Source: Nitrospirota bacterium
GTDB lineage: Bacteria > Nitrospirota > Thermodesulfovibrionia > UBA6902
Assembly (NCBI GenBank): GCA_016214845.1
Contig: JACRMS010000021.1
Coordinates: 107,651-171,650 of the forward strand
Reading direction: 5' to 3'
Length of the DNA stretch: 64,000 nt
Both the position numbers and the translations under genes were made by a program. This document shows, in pieces, positions 1 through 9,163 of the stretch. Within the stretch, counting starts at the first letter, position 1; the number at the start of each line of letters is the position of its first letter. The notes below the pieces were generated by a model. The model saw only the letters and a program-made list of their open reading frames with translations, ran no database searches and had not been told where the DNA came from.

Positions 1-449
1 AATGATTCATGTCTTGGCCTGACCATCCCAAATTCCTTCTCGAAAGAGTCGGGGGAGAAAGAATGAGAAAAATTATAGCTCAAAAAAATGTTATCGTATT
101 CAGAAAACTCATTTTTAAAACTAAAAGTTAAATCTTCAGAAGAGTTCTTTATATCTTTAAACCTTGACTGTTGTCGGTGGTTTACAGTTCCTCCTAAATT
201 CAACATTCTTCTTTTACTCTCATATAATGCATCCATCCTAAGAGTCAATGCTGTTATAAAATCCTCCTTCTTATCTACATCTGAAAAAGTTAAGTTATCA
301 TCATATGTTTCGGTAATAGTGCTGGAAATCTTTAAGTCTAATCCATTATATTGGAATGCATGGACACCTGTAGACACAAAAAAAAGCAAAAAGGCTATCA
401 AGTAACCTTTTGCAACTATCAGTAGATGACATCTTTTTTTCACTCTCAC
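1..449 (-). CDS. Partial outer-membrane beta-barrel protein (C-terminus off the left edge)
   Basis: Reading the minus strand from a GTG at 449 gives about 149 open codons that run off the window edge. The N-terminus is a signal peptide (basic start, then LIAFLLFFVSTGVHA). After it come alternating polar/hydrophobic strands with a TETYDDNLTFSD motif and LNLGGTVNHRQQSRF, as in EpsL-like or TIGR03016-type exopolysaccharide-associated barrels. The family assignment is from pattern memory. A second GTG at 443 is also possible and no SD is clear. The stretch is markedly AT-rich compared with the trp genes to its right, which may mean a foreign origin. The plus-strand ORF here is its shadow. Confidence 0.6.
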   Translation of the reverse strand, partial: MRVKKRCHLLIVAKGYLIAFLLFFVSTGVHAFQYNGLDLKISSTITETYDDNLTFSDVDKKEDFITALTLRMDALYESKRRMLNLGGTVNHRQQSRFKDIKNSSEDLTFSFKNEFSEYDNIFLSYNFSHSFSPDSFEKEFGMVRPRHES

Positions 450-654
450 ATTAATAAAGATTTTTTATTATATAATAATTCCATAAAATTTTCCTATAGC
501 TGGAATCTCTGTTATATGATTTCATAATCAACCAGTCTAAGTCCAAGTTAATCTTCTCAAAGTCTTGCTTATTAAGTTTACTACCTATGATAAAAACGAT
601 TATATCTCAACTTAACCGTATGACATATCACATTATTGTGCTAAGATATGTCTA

Positions 655-1287
655 ATGCTAAAAATTAAAATCTGCGGAATAACTAACACCGATGACGCCT
701 CAGCGGCGATCGAATATGGCGCTGATGCGTTAGGTTTTGTTTTCTATCAGAAAAGCCCTCGCTATATAACTCCCGAAACAGCAAAAACTATTATCTCGTC
801 GCTGCCGCCTTTTATAAAAACGGTTGGAGTCTTCGTTGATAAAGAAAAAAAAGAAGTTGAGAAAATCACCGCTTATACGGGATTAGATTTGATACAGTTT
901 CACGGTTCTGAACCCCCGGAGTACTGTTCTACCAGCAGGAAAGTTATTAAAGCTCTCAGAGTAAAAGAACTATCCGATCTTGAGCCCTTAAAACGTTACA
1001 AAACTGCGTCGGCATTTCTGCTTGATACGTATTCCTCCGAGACAATTGGCGGAACAGGACAGATATTTAACTGGGAGATTGCTATTGAGGCCAAAAAATT
1101 CGGACGGATAATTCTCGCAGGCGGGTTGACTCCTGAAAATATCGAGGAAGCGGTAAAGCTGGTCCAGCCATATGGTGTTGATGTAGCTTCCGGTGTCGAA
1201 GGCAGTATTAAGGGCAGAAAGGACCACAAAAAACTGCGGTTGTTCATTGAAAGAGCAAGGGGTGCGTCTTTAAAACATTATTTATGA
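655..1287 (+). CDS. trpF: Phosphoribosylanthranilate isomerase
   Basis: TrpF catalyses the Amadori rearrangement of N-(5'-phosphoribosyl)anthranilate in tryptophan synthesis. The 210 residues are a normal length for this (beta/alpha)8 enzyme. The start KIKICGITN has the catalytic Cys, VGVFVDK and LIQFHGSE follow, and the C-terminal phosphate-binding part has LAGGLTPENI and VDVASGVEGSIKGRKD. No SD is visible before the ATG at 655. The stop overlaps the next start by 4 bp, so the two are translationally coupled. It opens a plus-strand run that continues with trpB and trpA. Confidence 0.95.
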   Translation: MLKIKICGITNTDDASAAIEYGADALGFVFYQKSPRYITPETAKTIISSLPPFIKTVGVFVDKEKKEVEKITAYTGLDLIQFHGSEPPEYCSTSRKVIKALRVKELSDLEPLKRYKTASAFLLDTYSSETIGGTGQIFNWEIAIEAKKFGRIILAGGLTPENIEEAVKLVQPYGVDVASGVEGSIKGRKDHKKLRLFIERARGASLKHYL

Positions 1288-2465
1288 ATGATATGTCAGT
1301 TGCAAATGTATCAACGCCTGACAGGACCCTTCTTAACAAAACAGAAATAGAAAAAATATTAGGCCTGCCTTTCACCAATAATAACAATGTCAGGCTATTA
1401 CAAAGCGGACAGGAAGTCTTTCAGGCAATCCTCGATGCTGTTTCAACTGCCCTGCATACTATCTGCATTGAATTTTATATCTTTAAGGACGATGATACAG
1501 GCAATAAGCTTTCATCTTTGCTTAAAGAAAAATCCCGGCAAGGCGTCAGTGTCTACCTGCTGTATGACCATTTCGGGTCATTCCTCACCTCCCGGAATTT
1601 TTGGTCTGATTTAAAAAAAGAAGGTGTAAAGGTCAGGGTATCTCATCCTTTTAAATTGTCATCGCTTAAAAGTTATATTTATCGTGATCATAAAAAGCTC
1701 CTGGTGATCGACGGTCAAAAGGCATTTATGGGCGGATTCAATATTGCCGACGAATACTACAGGTTTTTTAGAAAGAAGAAAAAGATATGGCGCGATATGG
1801 GGATTTACCTTGAAGGCCCAATCACCTCTTCCTTGCTCGACATTTTCAGTAAAAGCTGGAAGACCTGGAAAGGCGAGCTTATTAAATCGCCAATAGAGCA
1901 CCCGCAACCAACACACGGCGTCCCAGTTATCCCCATCTTTGTCAGTTCAGCCAGGGCAAGAAGAAAGATGAGGAGGCTGCTTCTTTACAGTATTAAAAAC
2001 TCAAAAGAGAGCATATTACTGACAACCGCCTATTTCATCCCGAGCAGAAGGATACTCAGGGCGCTGATACGCGCGGCTCAAAGAGGCGTAAACCTCAAGC
2101 TACTTCTTCCGGGGAAAACAGATGTCCTTTCGGTCTTCTACGCCGGCAGAAGTTATTATGCCCGGCTGCTAAAGGCAGGGGTTGAAATATATAATTATCA
2201 GGGAGCGGTGCTTCATTCCAAGACCTCGGTATTTGACGGTTGCTGGAGTGTAATAGGTTCCGCAAACCTCGACTTTCAATCTCTGCGGAGAAATGAGGAA
2301 AGCAATGTTGGAATTTTCGACATGGAATTCAGCAGGCAGACAACAGAGGTTTTCCAGAACGATCTTAAGAGCTCAATCAAAATAGATGCTGAGACATGGT
2401 CAAGGCGTCCTTTGCATCAGAAGTTTCTTGAAAAGTTCTTTTACTTGATCATACGAAAATTATAA
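1284..2465 (+). CDS. Phospholipase D-family cardiolipin synthase-like protein
   Basis: 393 residues with two HKD motifs: HKKLLVID near residue 133 and HSKTSVFD near residue 313, each followed by a Gly/Ser/Asn segment (GGFNIADEYY; GSANLDFQS). This is the paired active site of phosphatidyltransferases that make cardiolipin. It lacks the two N-terminal membrane helices of ClsA and so resembles ClsB/ClsC or a soluble PLD-family enzyme. The ATG overlaps the trpF stop (ATGA). Its place between trpF and trpB is unusual and gives no hint of a tryptophan role. The substrate is inferred from the family. Confidence 0.8.
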   Translation: MNDMSVANVSTPDRTLLNKTEIEKILGLPFTNNNNVRLLQSGQEVFQAILDAVSTALHTICIEFYIFKDDDTGNKLSSLLKEKSRQGVSVYLLYDHFGSFLTSRNFWSDLKKEGVKVRVSHPFKLSSLKSYIYRDHKKLLVIDGQKAFMGGFNIADEYYRFFRKKKKIWRDMGIYLEGPITSSLLDIFSKSWKTWKGELIKSPIEHPQPTHGVPVIPIFVSSARARRKMRRLLLYSIKNSKESILLTTAYFIPSRRILRALIRAAQRGVNLKLLLPGKTDVLSVFYAGRSYYARLLKAGVEIYNYQGAVLHSKTSVFDGCWSVIGSANLDFQSLRRNEESNVGIFDMEFSRQTTEVFQNDLKSSIKIDAETWSRRPLHQKFLEKFFYLIIRKL

Positions 2466-2501
2466 TTATCACACCAAATATTCGCATACTTTTTCCGGTT
2501 A

Positions 2502-2529
2502 TTGTTATTCTCCTTTACTGTGATATAAT
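2502..2529 (+). promoter_or_regulatory. Candidate sigma-70-type promoter upstream of trpB
   Basis: TTGTTA at 2502-2507, 16 bp spacer, perfect TATAAT at 2524-2529, in the 105-bp gap before trpB. The -10 is consensus and the -35 differs at two positions. It would let trpBA-accD be transcribed apart from trpF. No leader peptide with Trp codons and no attenuator hairpin is visible. Confidence 0.45.
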
Positions 2530-2570
2530 AGTGATTTGCAAAATTCAATCATTAAGGACTTGCTGAATTT

Positions 2571-3767
2571 ATGAATGAAAAAGTTCCTGACAACAAAGGT
2601 CATTTCGGCATTTACGGAGGTAGGTTTGTCCCCGAAACCCTCATGCCCGCGCTCATTGAGCTTGAAGCCGCATACAGGAAATACATAAAGGACAGGACCT
2701 TTCTTGAAGAATTGCGCTCGCTTCAAAAAGATTTTATAGGAAGACCGACCCCGCTGTACTTTGCAAAGAACCTCACTGAAAAACTCGGCGGGGCAAAAAT
2801 CTACCTCAAGAGAGAAGACCTCTGTCACACTGGCGCCCACAAGATCAATAACGCCCTTGCCCAGGCCCTGCTTGCAAAGAGGATGGGGAAAAGCAGGGTA
2901 ATCGCGGAGACCGGCGCGGGACAGCACGGTGTTGCCACTGCAACAGGCGCTGCGTTAGCCGGGCTTGAATGCGAAATATACATGGGAAGCGAAGATATAA
3001 GACGGCAGGCGTTGAATGTTTTCAGGATGCGACTGCTTGGCGCAAAGGTCACGGAAGTGAACGTGGGTTCAAAGACATTAAAAGACGCGATCAATGAGGC
3101 CTTGAGAGACTGGACGACCAATGTCGGCCATACTCATTATGTCTTAGGGACGGCGTTTGGGCCCCATCCCTACCCTGTGATGGTAAGAAATTTTCAGTCG
3201 GTAATAGGCAATGAGGCGAAAAAACAAATATTACAAGCTGAGAAAAAACTGCCTGATCGCCTGATCGCCTGCGTCGGCGGTGGCAGTAACTCCATCGGAT
3301 TATTTTTTGCGTTCCTTAAAGACAACATCAGAATGATCGGCGTTGAGGCCGGAGGGCATGGGATTGCATCAGGCGAGCACGCGGCGCGTTTCGCTGGAGG
3401 CTCTCTCGGCGTCTTTCAGGGATGTAAAAGTTATCTGCTGCAGGATGATGACGGCAATGTGCTCGGCACGCATTCGGTTTCCGCGGGACTTGATTACGCA
3501 TCAGTGGGGCCTGAACATTCTTTTCTCAGGGACCTAAAAAGGATTGAATATACCTATGCCACTGACGAAGAGGCCTTGAAGGCCTTTGAGCTGTTGAGCA
3601 GAACTGAAGGCATCATCCCGGCGCTTGAATCCGCACACGCGGTTGCTGAAGCATCCAAGGTAGCTCCGGCCCTGCCGAAAGATTCCGTCATCATTGTAAA
3701 CCTCTCAGGCAGGGGTGATAAAGATGTGCAAGAAGTGGCAAAGATAAAAGGAATAGAGTTGCAATGA
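2571..3767 (+). CDS. trpB: Tryptophan synthase beta chain
   Basis: The PLP-dependent beta subunit condenses indole with serine. The 398 residues are full length. [14 protein letters not shown] is the N-terminal signature, [16 protein letters not shown] contains the PLP lysine near residue 91, [13 protein letters not shown] follows, and GGGSNSIG binds the PLP phosphate. The C-terminal SGRGDKDV is typical. It is TrpB1-type by length and motifs. A possible SD (AAGGA) lies 14 nt upstream. The stop overlaps trpA by 4 bp, the usual coupling of the alpha2beta2 complex. Confidence 0.97.
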   Translation: MNEKVPDNKGHFGIYGGRFVPETLMPALIELEAAYRKYIKDRTFLEELRSLQKDFIGRPTPLYFAKNLTEKLGGAKIYLKREDLCHTGAHKINNALAQALLAKRMGKSRVIAETGAGQHGVATATGAALAGLECEIYMGSEDIRRQALNVFRMRLLGAKVTEVNVGSKTLKDAINEALRDWTTNVGHTHYVLGTAFGPHPYPVMVRNFQSVIGNEAKKQILQAEKKLPDRLIACVGGGSNSIGLFFAFLKDNIRMIGVEAGGHGIASGEHAARFAGGSLGVFQGCKSYLLQDDDGNVLGTHSVSAGLDYASVGPEHSFLRDLKRIEYTYATDEEALKAFELLSRTEGIIPALESAHAVAEASKVAPALPKDSVIIVNLSGRGDKDVQEVAKIKGIELQ

Positions 3768-4540
3768 GCAGGATAACTAAAACATTTATAAATCTCAGAT
3801 CATCGGGCAAGAAGGCCCTTATCCCCTACATTATGACGGGAGACCCTTCGCTTGAGGCCACAAAAAAACTTGTCGCGGATATTGGGGAAGCAGGGGCGGA
3901 CATCATTGAACTCGGGGTCCCTTTCAGCGATCCTCTCGCAGACGGCCCTACAATACAGAGGGCGCATGAGCGGGCATTACAAAATGGCGTAACTTTGCGA
4001 AAGGTCCTTGCGCTTGTAAAGGAGATCAGACAAAGCTCTGAGGTCCCGCTGATTCTCATGACGTACTACAATCCGGTCTTTAAATTCGGCATCGAGGCAT
4101 TTGCAAGGGAAGCATCCGTCGCAGGCGTTGACGGTGTAATAATCCCTGACCTGATACCTGATGAGGCGGATGATTTCATAAAGGCCGCGCGTCAATTCAA
4201 ACTTGATACCATTTTCCTGCTTGCTCCAACAAGCACGCTGGATAGAATCAAGAAAGTCGTAAAGGCCGCAACGGGCTTTATTTACTATGTATCCATCACG
4301 GGCATCACCGGAGCAAAACTTTCAATCGGGGACCCGATGAAAGACACACTTGAAATTATTAGAAGCAATACAAGCAAACCGGTAGCCGTAGGTTTTGGAA
4401 TTTCAACACCCGAGGAAGCTGCGGCAGTATCAAAACTCGCTGAAGGCGTTATCATCGGCAGCGCAATAGTAAGATTGATCGCCGAAGGAAAAGATATCAA
4501 AGATTTTGTGAGGAGAATTAAAAAGGGGATCGGGGATTAG
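3764..4540 (+). CDS. trpA: Tryptophan synthase alpha chain
   Basis: A TIM barrel that cleaves indole-3-glycerol phosphate to indole and G3P and channels indole to TrpB. The 258 residues include [17 protein letters not shown] with the catalytic Glu near residue 46, [17 protein letters not shown] with the second catalytic Asp, [20 protein letters not shown], and the phosphate-binding [14 protein letters not shown]. It overlaps trpB by ATGA. The 53-bp gap to accD holds a G/C-rich inverted run (ggggattaggg and ctaacccct) that looks like a small interspersed repeat, not a clear terminator. Confidence 0.97.
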   Translation: MSRITKTFINLRSSGKKALIPYIMTGDPSLEATKKLVADIGEAGADIIELGVPFSDPLADGPTIQRAHERALQNGVTLRKVLALVKEIRQSSEVPLILMTYYNPVFKFGIEAFAREASVAGVDGVIIPDLIPDEADDFIKAARQFKLDTIFLLAPTSTLDRIKKVVKAATGFIYYVSITGITGAKLSIGDPMKDTLEIIRSNTSKPVAVGFGISTPEEAAAVSKLAEGVIIGSAIVRLIAEGKDIKDFVRRIKKGIGD

Positions 4541-4593
4541 GGATTGGTTTTTTTACCGACCCCTGACTACTAACCCCTAACTACTGTCTTTAT

Positions 4594-5448
4594 ATGGCCT
4601 GGTTTAAGAAAAAAGAACAACCTGCGATTGCAAAGAAGGTCAAAGTCCCGGAAGGGCTCTGGGTAAAGTGCAATTCCTGCAAGGAGATCATCTACCGTAA
4701 AGAGGTGGAGAAGAACCTGAAGGTATGCCCTAAATGCAACTACCACTTCAGGATTTCCGCCAAGGAACGTATATCGCTGCTTGTAGACGAAAACAGCTTT
4801 GTCGAAATTGGGGAGAACCTGATATCCAAAGACCCCCTCAATTTCAAAGACCAGGTCACATACAGGGACCGTCTCGGCGAGTATCAGAAAAAAACGAGCA
4901 ACAAAGACGCCGCGATGGCCGGCAGCGCCCTGATAGGCAACCATAAGACAATGCTCGTCGTCCTTGATTTTGAATTTATGGGCGGCAGCATGGGTTCGGT
5001 TGTCGGCGAGAAGTTTGTTATGGCCGCTGAAAAGGCCGCCGAAGAGGAATTGCCGTTAATATCCGTTGCCTCATCCGGAGGCGCAAGAATGCACGAAGGG
5101 ATTATCTCTCTCATGCAGATGGCAAAAACCTCAGCCTCAATAGCAAGGTTTAAAGAAAAACGAATGCCCTTCATATCAATCCTTGCCGATCCGACCTTCG
5201 GAGGGGTATCAGCAAGTTTTGCGATGCTGGGAGACATAATGATCGCGGAACCCAAAAGCCTGATAGGCTTTGCTGGACCGAGGGTAATCGAGCAGACGAT
5301 AAAACAGCAATTGCCCGAGAACTTTCAAACCGCGGAATTCCTGCTCCAGCACGGGATGATCGACATGATCGTCCCCAGAAAAGAGTTGAAGCAGACCATT
5401 ATTAAACTTTTGTCATTGACCACCGGTAACAGTAACATAGAAAAATAG
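4594..5448 (+). CDS. accD: Acetyl-CoA carboxylase carboxyltransferase subunit beta
   Basis: The beta subunit of the carboxyltransferase that makes malonyl-CoA for fatty-acid synthesis. 284 residues. An N-terminal zinc ribbon has two Cys pairs, CNSC at about 27-30 and CPKC at about 46-49. The crotonase-fold part includes SSGGARMHEG, PTFGGVSASFAMLGD and GPRVIEQT. The partner accA is not in the window. The order trpA-accD-folC is common in bacteria. The ATG at 4594 has only a weak SD. Confidence 0.96.
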   Translation: MAWFKKKEQPAIAKKVKVPEGLWVKCNSCKEIIYRKEVEKNLKVCPKCNYHFRISAKERISLLVDENSFVEIGENLISKDPLNFKDQVTYRDRLGEYQKKTSNKDAAMAGSALIGNHKTMLVVLDFEFMGGSMGSVVGEKFVMAAEKAAEEELPLISVASSGGARMHEGIISLMQMAKTSASIARFKEKRMPFISILADPTFGGVSASFAMLGDIMIAEPKSLIGFAGPRVIEQTIKQQLPENFQTAEFLLQHGMIDMIVPRKELKQTIIKLLSLTTGNSNIEK

Positions 5449-5450
5449 AC

Positions 5451-5480
5451 ACCCTGACCCTCTCCCGCAAGGGGACAGGA
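5451..5480. repeat. Short REP-like palindrome between accD and folC
   Basis: An imperfect palindrome, ccctctcccgc / aaggggacagg, occupies most of the 51-bp accD-folC gap. It resembles short interspersed hairpins found in many bacteria. There is no T-tract, so it is not an obvious terminator. Confidence 0.4.
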
Positions 5481-5499
5481 ACTTTATTTCTACATTATC

Positions 5500-6864
5500 A
5501 TGACCACTGATTTTCAAAAATACGACTCGACAGTAAGTTATTTATACAGCCTTCAAAAACACGGAATAAAATTGGGGCTGGAAAATACAAAGAGGCTGAT
5601 GGGCCTTCTTGGAGGGCCACACAAATCTTTCCGCTCCGTGCATATAGCCGGGACCAACGGAAAAGGTTCCACTTCCGCTGCGATTGCATCCATTCTCAGG
5701 GAGAACGGTTTTAAGGTCGGCCTGTTCACCTCTCCTCATCTGGTCAGTTTTACGGAAAGGATACGGGTAAACGATCAGCGCATTGAGGAGTCCGAGGTCA
5801 TTAATATAGCGGCGATGATTCGCGATCTGCTAACAGGGACTGATCTGAACCCGACTTTTTTTGAGTTTGTCACCGCGATGGCGTTTTACTGCTTTGCGCA
5901 AAACAAAGTTGACTGGGCTGTGATTGAGACCGGGATGGGCGGAAGGCTCGACTCTACGAACGTCATTCTTCCTGAGGTAAGCATTATCACCAACATAAGC
6001 CTCGACCACTGCGAGTTTCTCGGCGACAGCATCTCTGAGATTACATTTGAGAAGGCAGGCATTATTAAATCAGGGGTGCCGGTTATAACATCCTCGTCAG
6101 AGCCTGAGGTTGTTCAACAATTGTCTGACATAGCAGGAAGCCTCGGCTCCGCGGTCCATGTCTACGGCAAGGATTATAAAGGCGCGCTTACCGGGATGGA
6201 TTACAAACAGATTAACTTTGATTACAGCGGCTATAATAATTACGGCAATCTCTTGATGTCACTGTCCGGGAGATATCAGCTCTACAATGCCTGCACCGCG
6301 GTGCGCGCGTGTGAAGTTTTGAGAGAAAAGGGGTTCACCATTTCAGACGCTTCGATCAGGCAGGGCCTGCTCAATATCAAACTCGAAGGCAGGCTGGAAA
6401 AGGTGTTGGAGTCGCCGCCCATTTTCATTGACGGCGCTCACAATCCTGAGGCTGCCGCTTCACTTGCTGAATCAGTCCGGGAACTTTTTTCTGATAAGAA
6501 AATTATCCTGATAGCCGGGATCATGGACGACAAGGATGTCGATGGGGTATTGAAACCTCTTGTCCAGATCGCTGAATCAGTAATACTGACAAGGCCCAGA
6601 TATGATCGCGCGGCCTTGCCTGAGAGACTTGAAAACATCATAATCAGCCTAAAGAAATCAGGCATGAATATTACCAATTCGATAACTAAAACCGACACCA
6701 TCTCCGGGGCCCTGAATATTGCAAAAGACCGGTGCAGTGATGACAATATTATTCTCGTAACCGGGTCGTTCTATACAACTGGAGAAGTGAAAGAGGTATT
6801 AGGCAGCACAGGAGTTTTTACAACGTTAAGAGAACAAGTGGAAAATAAGGAAGTGAAAAAGTGA
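5500..6864 (+). CDS. folC: Bifunctional dihydrofolate / folylpolyglutamate synthase
   Basis: A Mur-ligase-family enzyme that adds glutamate to dihydropteroate and to folates. 454 residues. The ATP P-loop is GTNGKGSTSAA near residue 52, followed by GLFTSPHLVSFTERI, the typical FolC segment. ETGMGGRLDSTN and TNISLDHCEFLG lie in the central domain, and FIDGAHNPEAA opens the C-terminal domain. It follows accD as in many genomes. The stop overlaps the lptD start by 4 bp. Confidence 0.95.
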   Translation: MTTDFQKYDSTVSYLYSLQKHGIKLGLENTKRLMGLLGGPHKSFRSVHIAGTNGKGSTSAAIASILRENGFKVGLFTSPHLVSFTERIRVNDQRIEESEVINIAAMIRDLLTGTDLNPTFFEFVTAMAFYCFAQNKVDWAVIETGMGGRLDSTNVILPEVSIITNISLDHCEFLGDSISEITFEKAGIIKSGVPVITSSSEPEVVQQLSDIAGSLGSAVHVYGKDYKGALTGMDYKQINFDYSGYNNYGNLLMSLSGRYQLYNACTAVRACEVLREKGFTISDASIRQGLLNIKLEGRLEKVLESPPIFIDGAHNPEAAASLAESVRELFSDKKIILIAGIMDDKDVDGVLKPLVQIAESVILTRPRYDRAALPERLENIIISLKKSGMNITNSITKTDTISGALNIAKDRCSDDNIILVTGSFYTTGEVKEVLGSTGVFTTLREQVENKEVKK

Positions 6865-8987
6865 AAGAGTTCGGTGTTTGGAGATTGAAGCTAACTTCCC
6901 CTTTTACTAAAGGGGGTTTAACTTTCCTCTTTGCTCTCTGCTCTCTGCTCTTATCATCTCCCTCCGCCTCTGCCGAAGGAATGGCTGATATTACCGCTGA
7001 CCATATGGAACACCTCGCTCAAACCAATACCTACATTGCAACCGGCTCAGTCAAGATAGTCTTTGAAGATTCCACGCTGACCGCTGATGAGATGTTCCTT
7101 GACGGAAATACATCTGATGCTGTTGCCTCAGGCAATGTGGTCCTCGAGGACAAGGATTCTGTCATAAAGGCAGATAAGATTGAAATGAATTTAAAGACCA
7201 AACTCGGCGTGGTTTACAACAGCAATATTTTCTACAAGAAACGCAATTTCCACATTCAAAGCGGGAACATTAAAAAGATCGGTGATAAAACTTTCTATTT
7301 TGACAGGGCCTCGGTTACGACTTGCGATGCGGAGGTGCCTGCGTGGAGTTTTTCAGGGAGAGACGTCGAGATCACTCAGAACAAAAGTTTAAGCGCGTGG
7401 CACGGCACCTTCAATGTCAAAGACTTCCCTGTCCTGTATTCTCCATATACATGGGTGCCTCTTCTTCAAGACCGCCAGACCGGGCTTCTGCAGCCGTCCT
7501 TTGGTTACAGCAGCACAAGAGGGCAGTCTTACAGACAGGGGTTCTTCTGGGCCATAAAAGAAAACCAGGACGCGACCATATATCTTGACTATTATTCCGA
7601 GCTGGGATTCGCGGAGGGCCTTGATTACCGTTATGCATTAACACCTGAAACATACGGCGAGTTATGGTATTACCGCACGAGAGACAATGAACCTGTCAGA
7701 GAGCTCTCGGAATTCAAGTCCTATAATAACGCGGAGCTTCCGTATGATATTTCAAGCTATTTGAAAGTTCACACAGTGAGCGATTTCGATTACTATGAGA
7801 GGATGGATTCAACGTCTTTGAACAGGTTCGGGCTGTCATCATGGGGAGCAACGAACCCTTTCGGGTTTGCCTCAGAGGAGAGGTATCAAAAATATCTTGA
7901 ATCGGACCTGCAGTTGTCCAGGCCTTTTTATAACGGAAGGGTATACCTGCTGGCCCAGACCAGGCAAAGCCTCGAAGGCAGGTCCAATGAAATACCCCAG
8001 AGCCTTCCTGAAATAGGCCTCGTGCTTAATACGCAGTCTATGGGAGATTTCTCTTTTAACACATCGCTCAAGGGTGTAAATTTCTGGAGGAGAGACGGGC
8101 AGAAAGGCCAGAGGTTTGACATCAACCCGAACCTCTATTTCAGCTATGGCAGGCTGATAAATATCACCCAGAAAATAGGGCTGCGCGATACAGCATATTT
8201 CCTGGAAGATCCTGACGTAAGCGAAAACAGATTCATCTATGACCTCAGCACAACATTAACAACAAAGTTCTACAAAAAATACTCTTCGTTGGTCCATATC
8301 ATCGAGCCGTCGGTGGAATATGAATACATACCTTCAACATTCGATGAGGACATCTCCTTCTTCGATTCTACAGATTCCATTGCTAAAACAAACGGTATCA
8401 ATTACGCGCTTACTAACAGGGTGTCCGGCCTGGCCCCTTTAAACCTGGAAGCCAGATTCAGGCTTTCGCAGAGCTTCAGCCTGTTTAATGATGACAAAAG
8501 ATTCTCTCCGGTGCTCGCGGAAGCGGTAATGTCAAGCAATCATGTGACGCTGCAGCTTAATGCTTCATATGATATCGATGAAAGACGGATGTCGGAAAAT
8601 ATCGCCTCTTTGATACTGAGGAACTCGATCGGTTATGTCGGTGTAGGTGAAAATCTCCGGGAAGCCACACAGCTTGATCAAGTTACTTTTGAGACAGGCC
8701 TGAGCAATCCTATAAAGTTCTTCAATATATCTCTTCCAATAGATGTAGGAGGGAAAATATGGTATGACCTGAACGGGCACAACACCCAGGAATATGACAT
8801 CCAGGGCGTTTATTCTCATCAATGCTGGCGCCTGGCGCTTGCCTATATAAAAAGGATCACCGATTACCAGATAATATTTACAATAGAGTTTAAAGGAATA
8901 GGCACCATAGGCACTTCAAGCACTACAGGAATGGAAGGTTCAAAGATAGAGCCGATAATGCCGGTAGGGCTGCCGATGGAATATTAA
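6861..8987 (+). CDS. lptD: LPS-assembly protein LptD (OstA/Imp)
   Basis: 708 residues: a signal peptide (to ASA near residue 38), an LptA/OstA-like beta-jellyroll (ADHMEHLAQTNTYIATGSVKI, then GNVVLEDKDSVIKADKI), then a long C-terminal barrel that begins after FPVLYSPYTWVPL. LptD inserts LPS into the outer leaflet with LptE, so its presence argues for an LPS-bearing outer membrane. Few Cys are present (a single CDAE near residue 155), so the inter-domain disulfides of the E. coli protein are probably absent. The signal-peptide DNA carries a REP-like hairpin (see repeat at 6899). The start is fixed by the ATGA overlap with folC. Confidence 0.88.
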   Translation: MKEFGVWRLKLTSPFTKGGLTFLFALCSLLLSSPSASAEGMADITADHMEHLAQTNTYIATGSVKIVFEDSTLTADEMFLDGNTSDAVASGNVVLEDKDSVIKADKIEMNLKTKLGVVYNSNIFYKKRNFHIQSGNIKKIGDKTFYFDRASVTTCDAEVPAWSFSGRDVEITQNKSLSAWHGTFNVKDFPVLYSPYTWVPLLQDRQTGLLQPSFGYSSTRGQSYRQGFFWAIKENQDATIYLDYYSELGFAEGLDYRYALTPETYGELWYYRTRDNEPVRELSEFKSYNNAELPYDISSYLKVHTVSDFDYYERMDSTSLNRFGLSSWGATNPFGFASEERYQKYLESDLQLSRPFYNGRVYLLAQTRQSLEGRSNEIPQSLPEIGLVLNTQSMGDFSFNTSLKGVNFWRRDGQKGQRFDINPNLYFSYGRLINITQKIGLRDTAYFLEDPDVSENRFIYDLSTTLTTKFYKKYSSLVHIIEPSVEYEYIPSTFDEDISFFDSTDSIAKTNGINYALTNRVSGLAPLNLEARFRLSQSFSLFNDDKRFSPVLAEAVMSSNHVTLQLNASYDIDERRMSENIASLILRNSIGYVGVGENLREATQLDQVTFETGLSNPIKFFNISLPIDVGGKIWYDLNGHNTQEYDIQGVYSHQCWRLALAYIKRITDYQIIFTIEFKGIGTIGTSSTTGMEGSKIEPIMPVGLPMEY
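6899..6916. repeat. REP-like hairpin inside the lptD signal-peptide codons
   Basis: CCCCTTT-TACT-AAAGGGG, a perfect 7-bp stem, is translated as SPFTKGG ahead of the hydrophobic core. It has the same style as the palindromes flanking the DUF559 gene near 40 kb. Confidence 0.5.
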
Positions 8988-9013
8988 ACTCTTTATCCAA
9001 AAACGGCAGTTAT

Positions 9014-9150
9014 ATCCACAGATTTCACAGATAAAGACAACGATATAAATTAGACAGGCAAATTTTATATATTCACTCAACAGGTTAAAGACAAAAAAAC
9101 TAATCAGGCTTTTTTAACAAATCTGTGATAATCTGCGTTAATCTGTGGAT
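9014..9150. repeat. Large 'cacagatt' dyad between convergent lptD and the oxidase gene
   Basis: The left arm (atccacagatttcacagat) and right arm (aatctgtgataatctgcg and on to ctgtggat) are inverted copies about 100 bp apart. They fill the 176-bp gap between two converging genes. The same arm sequences recur at 14.9 kb and 23.6 kb, so this is a genomic repeat family. It may also act as a bidirectional transcription block, which is inference. Confidence 0.6.
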
Positions 9151-9163
9151 AATGATTTTTTTA

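Noticed and set aside
88..405. Plus-strand reading frame of 105 codons at the left edge
   Set aside because: The minus strand holds a longer frame with a signal peptide and barrel pattern; the plus frame is its shadow.
2466..2570. trp attenuator or TRAP site
   Set aside because: No leader peptide with Trp codons, no paired hairpins and no GAG/TAG triplet series.
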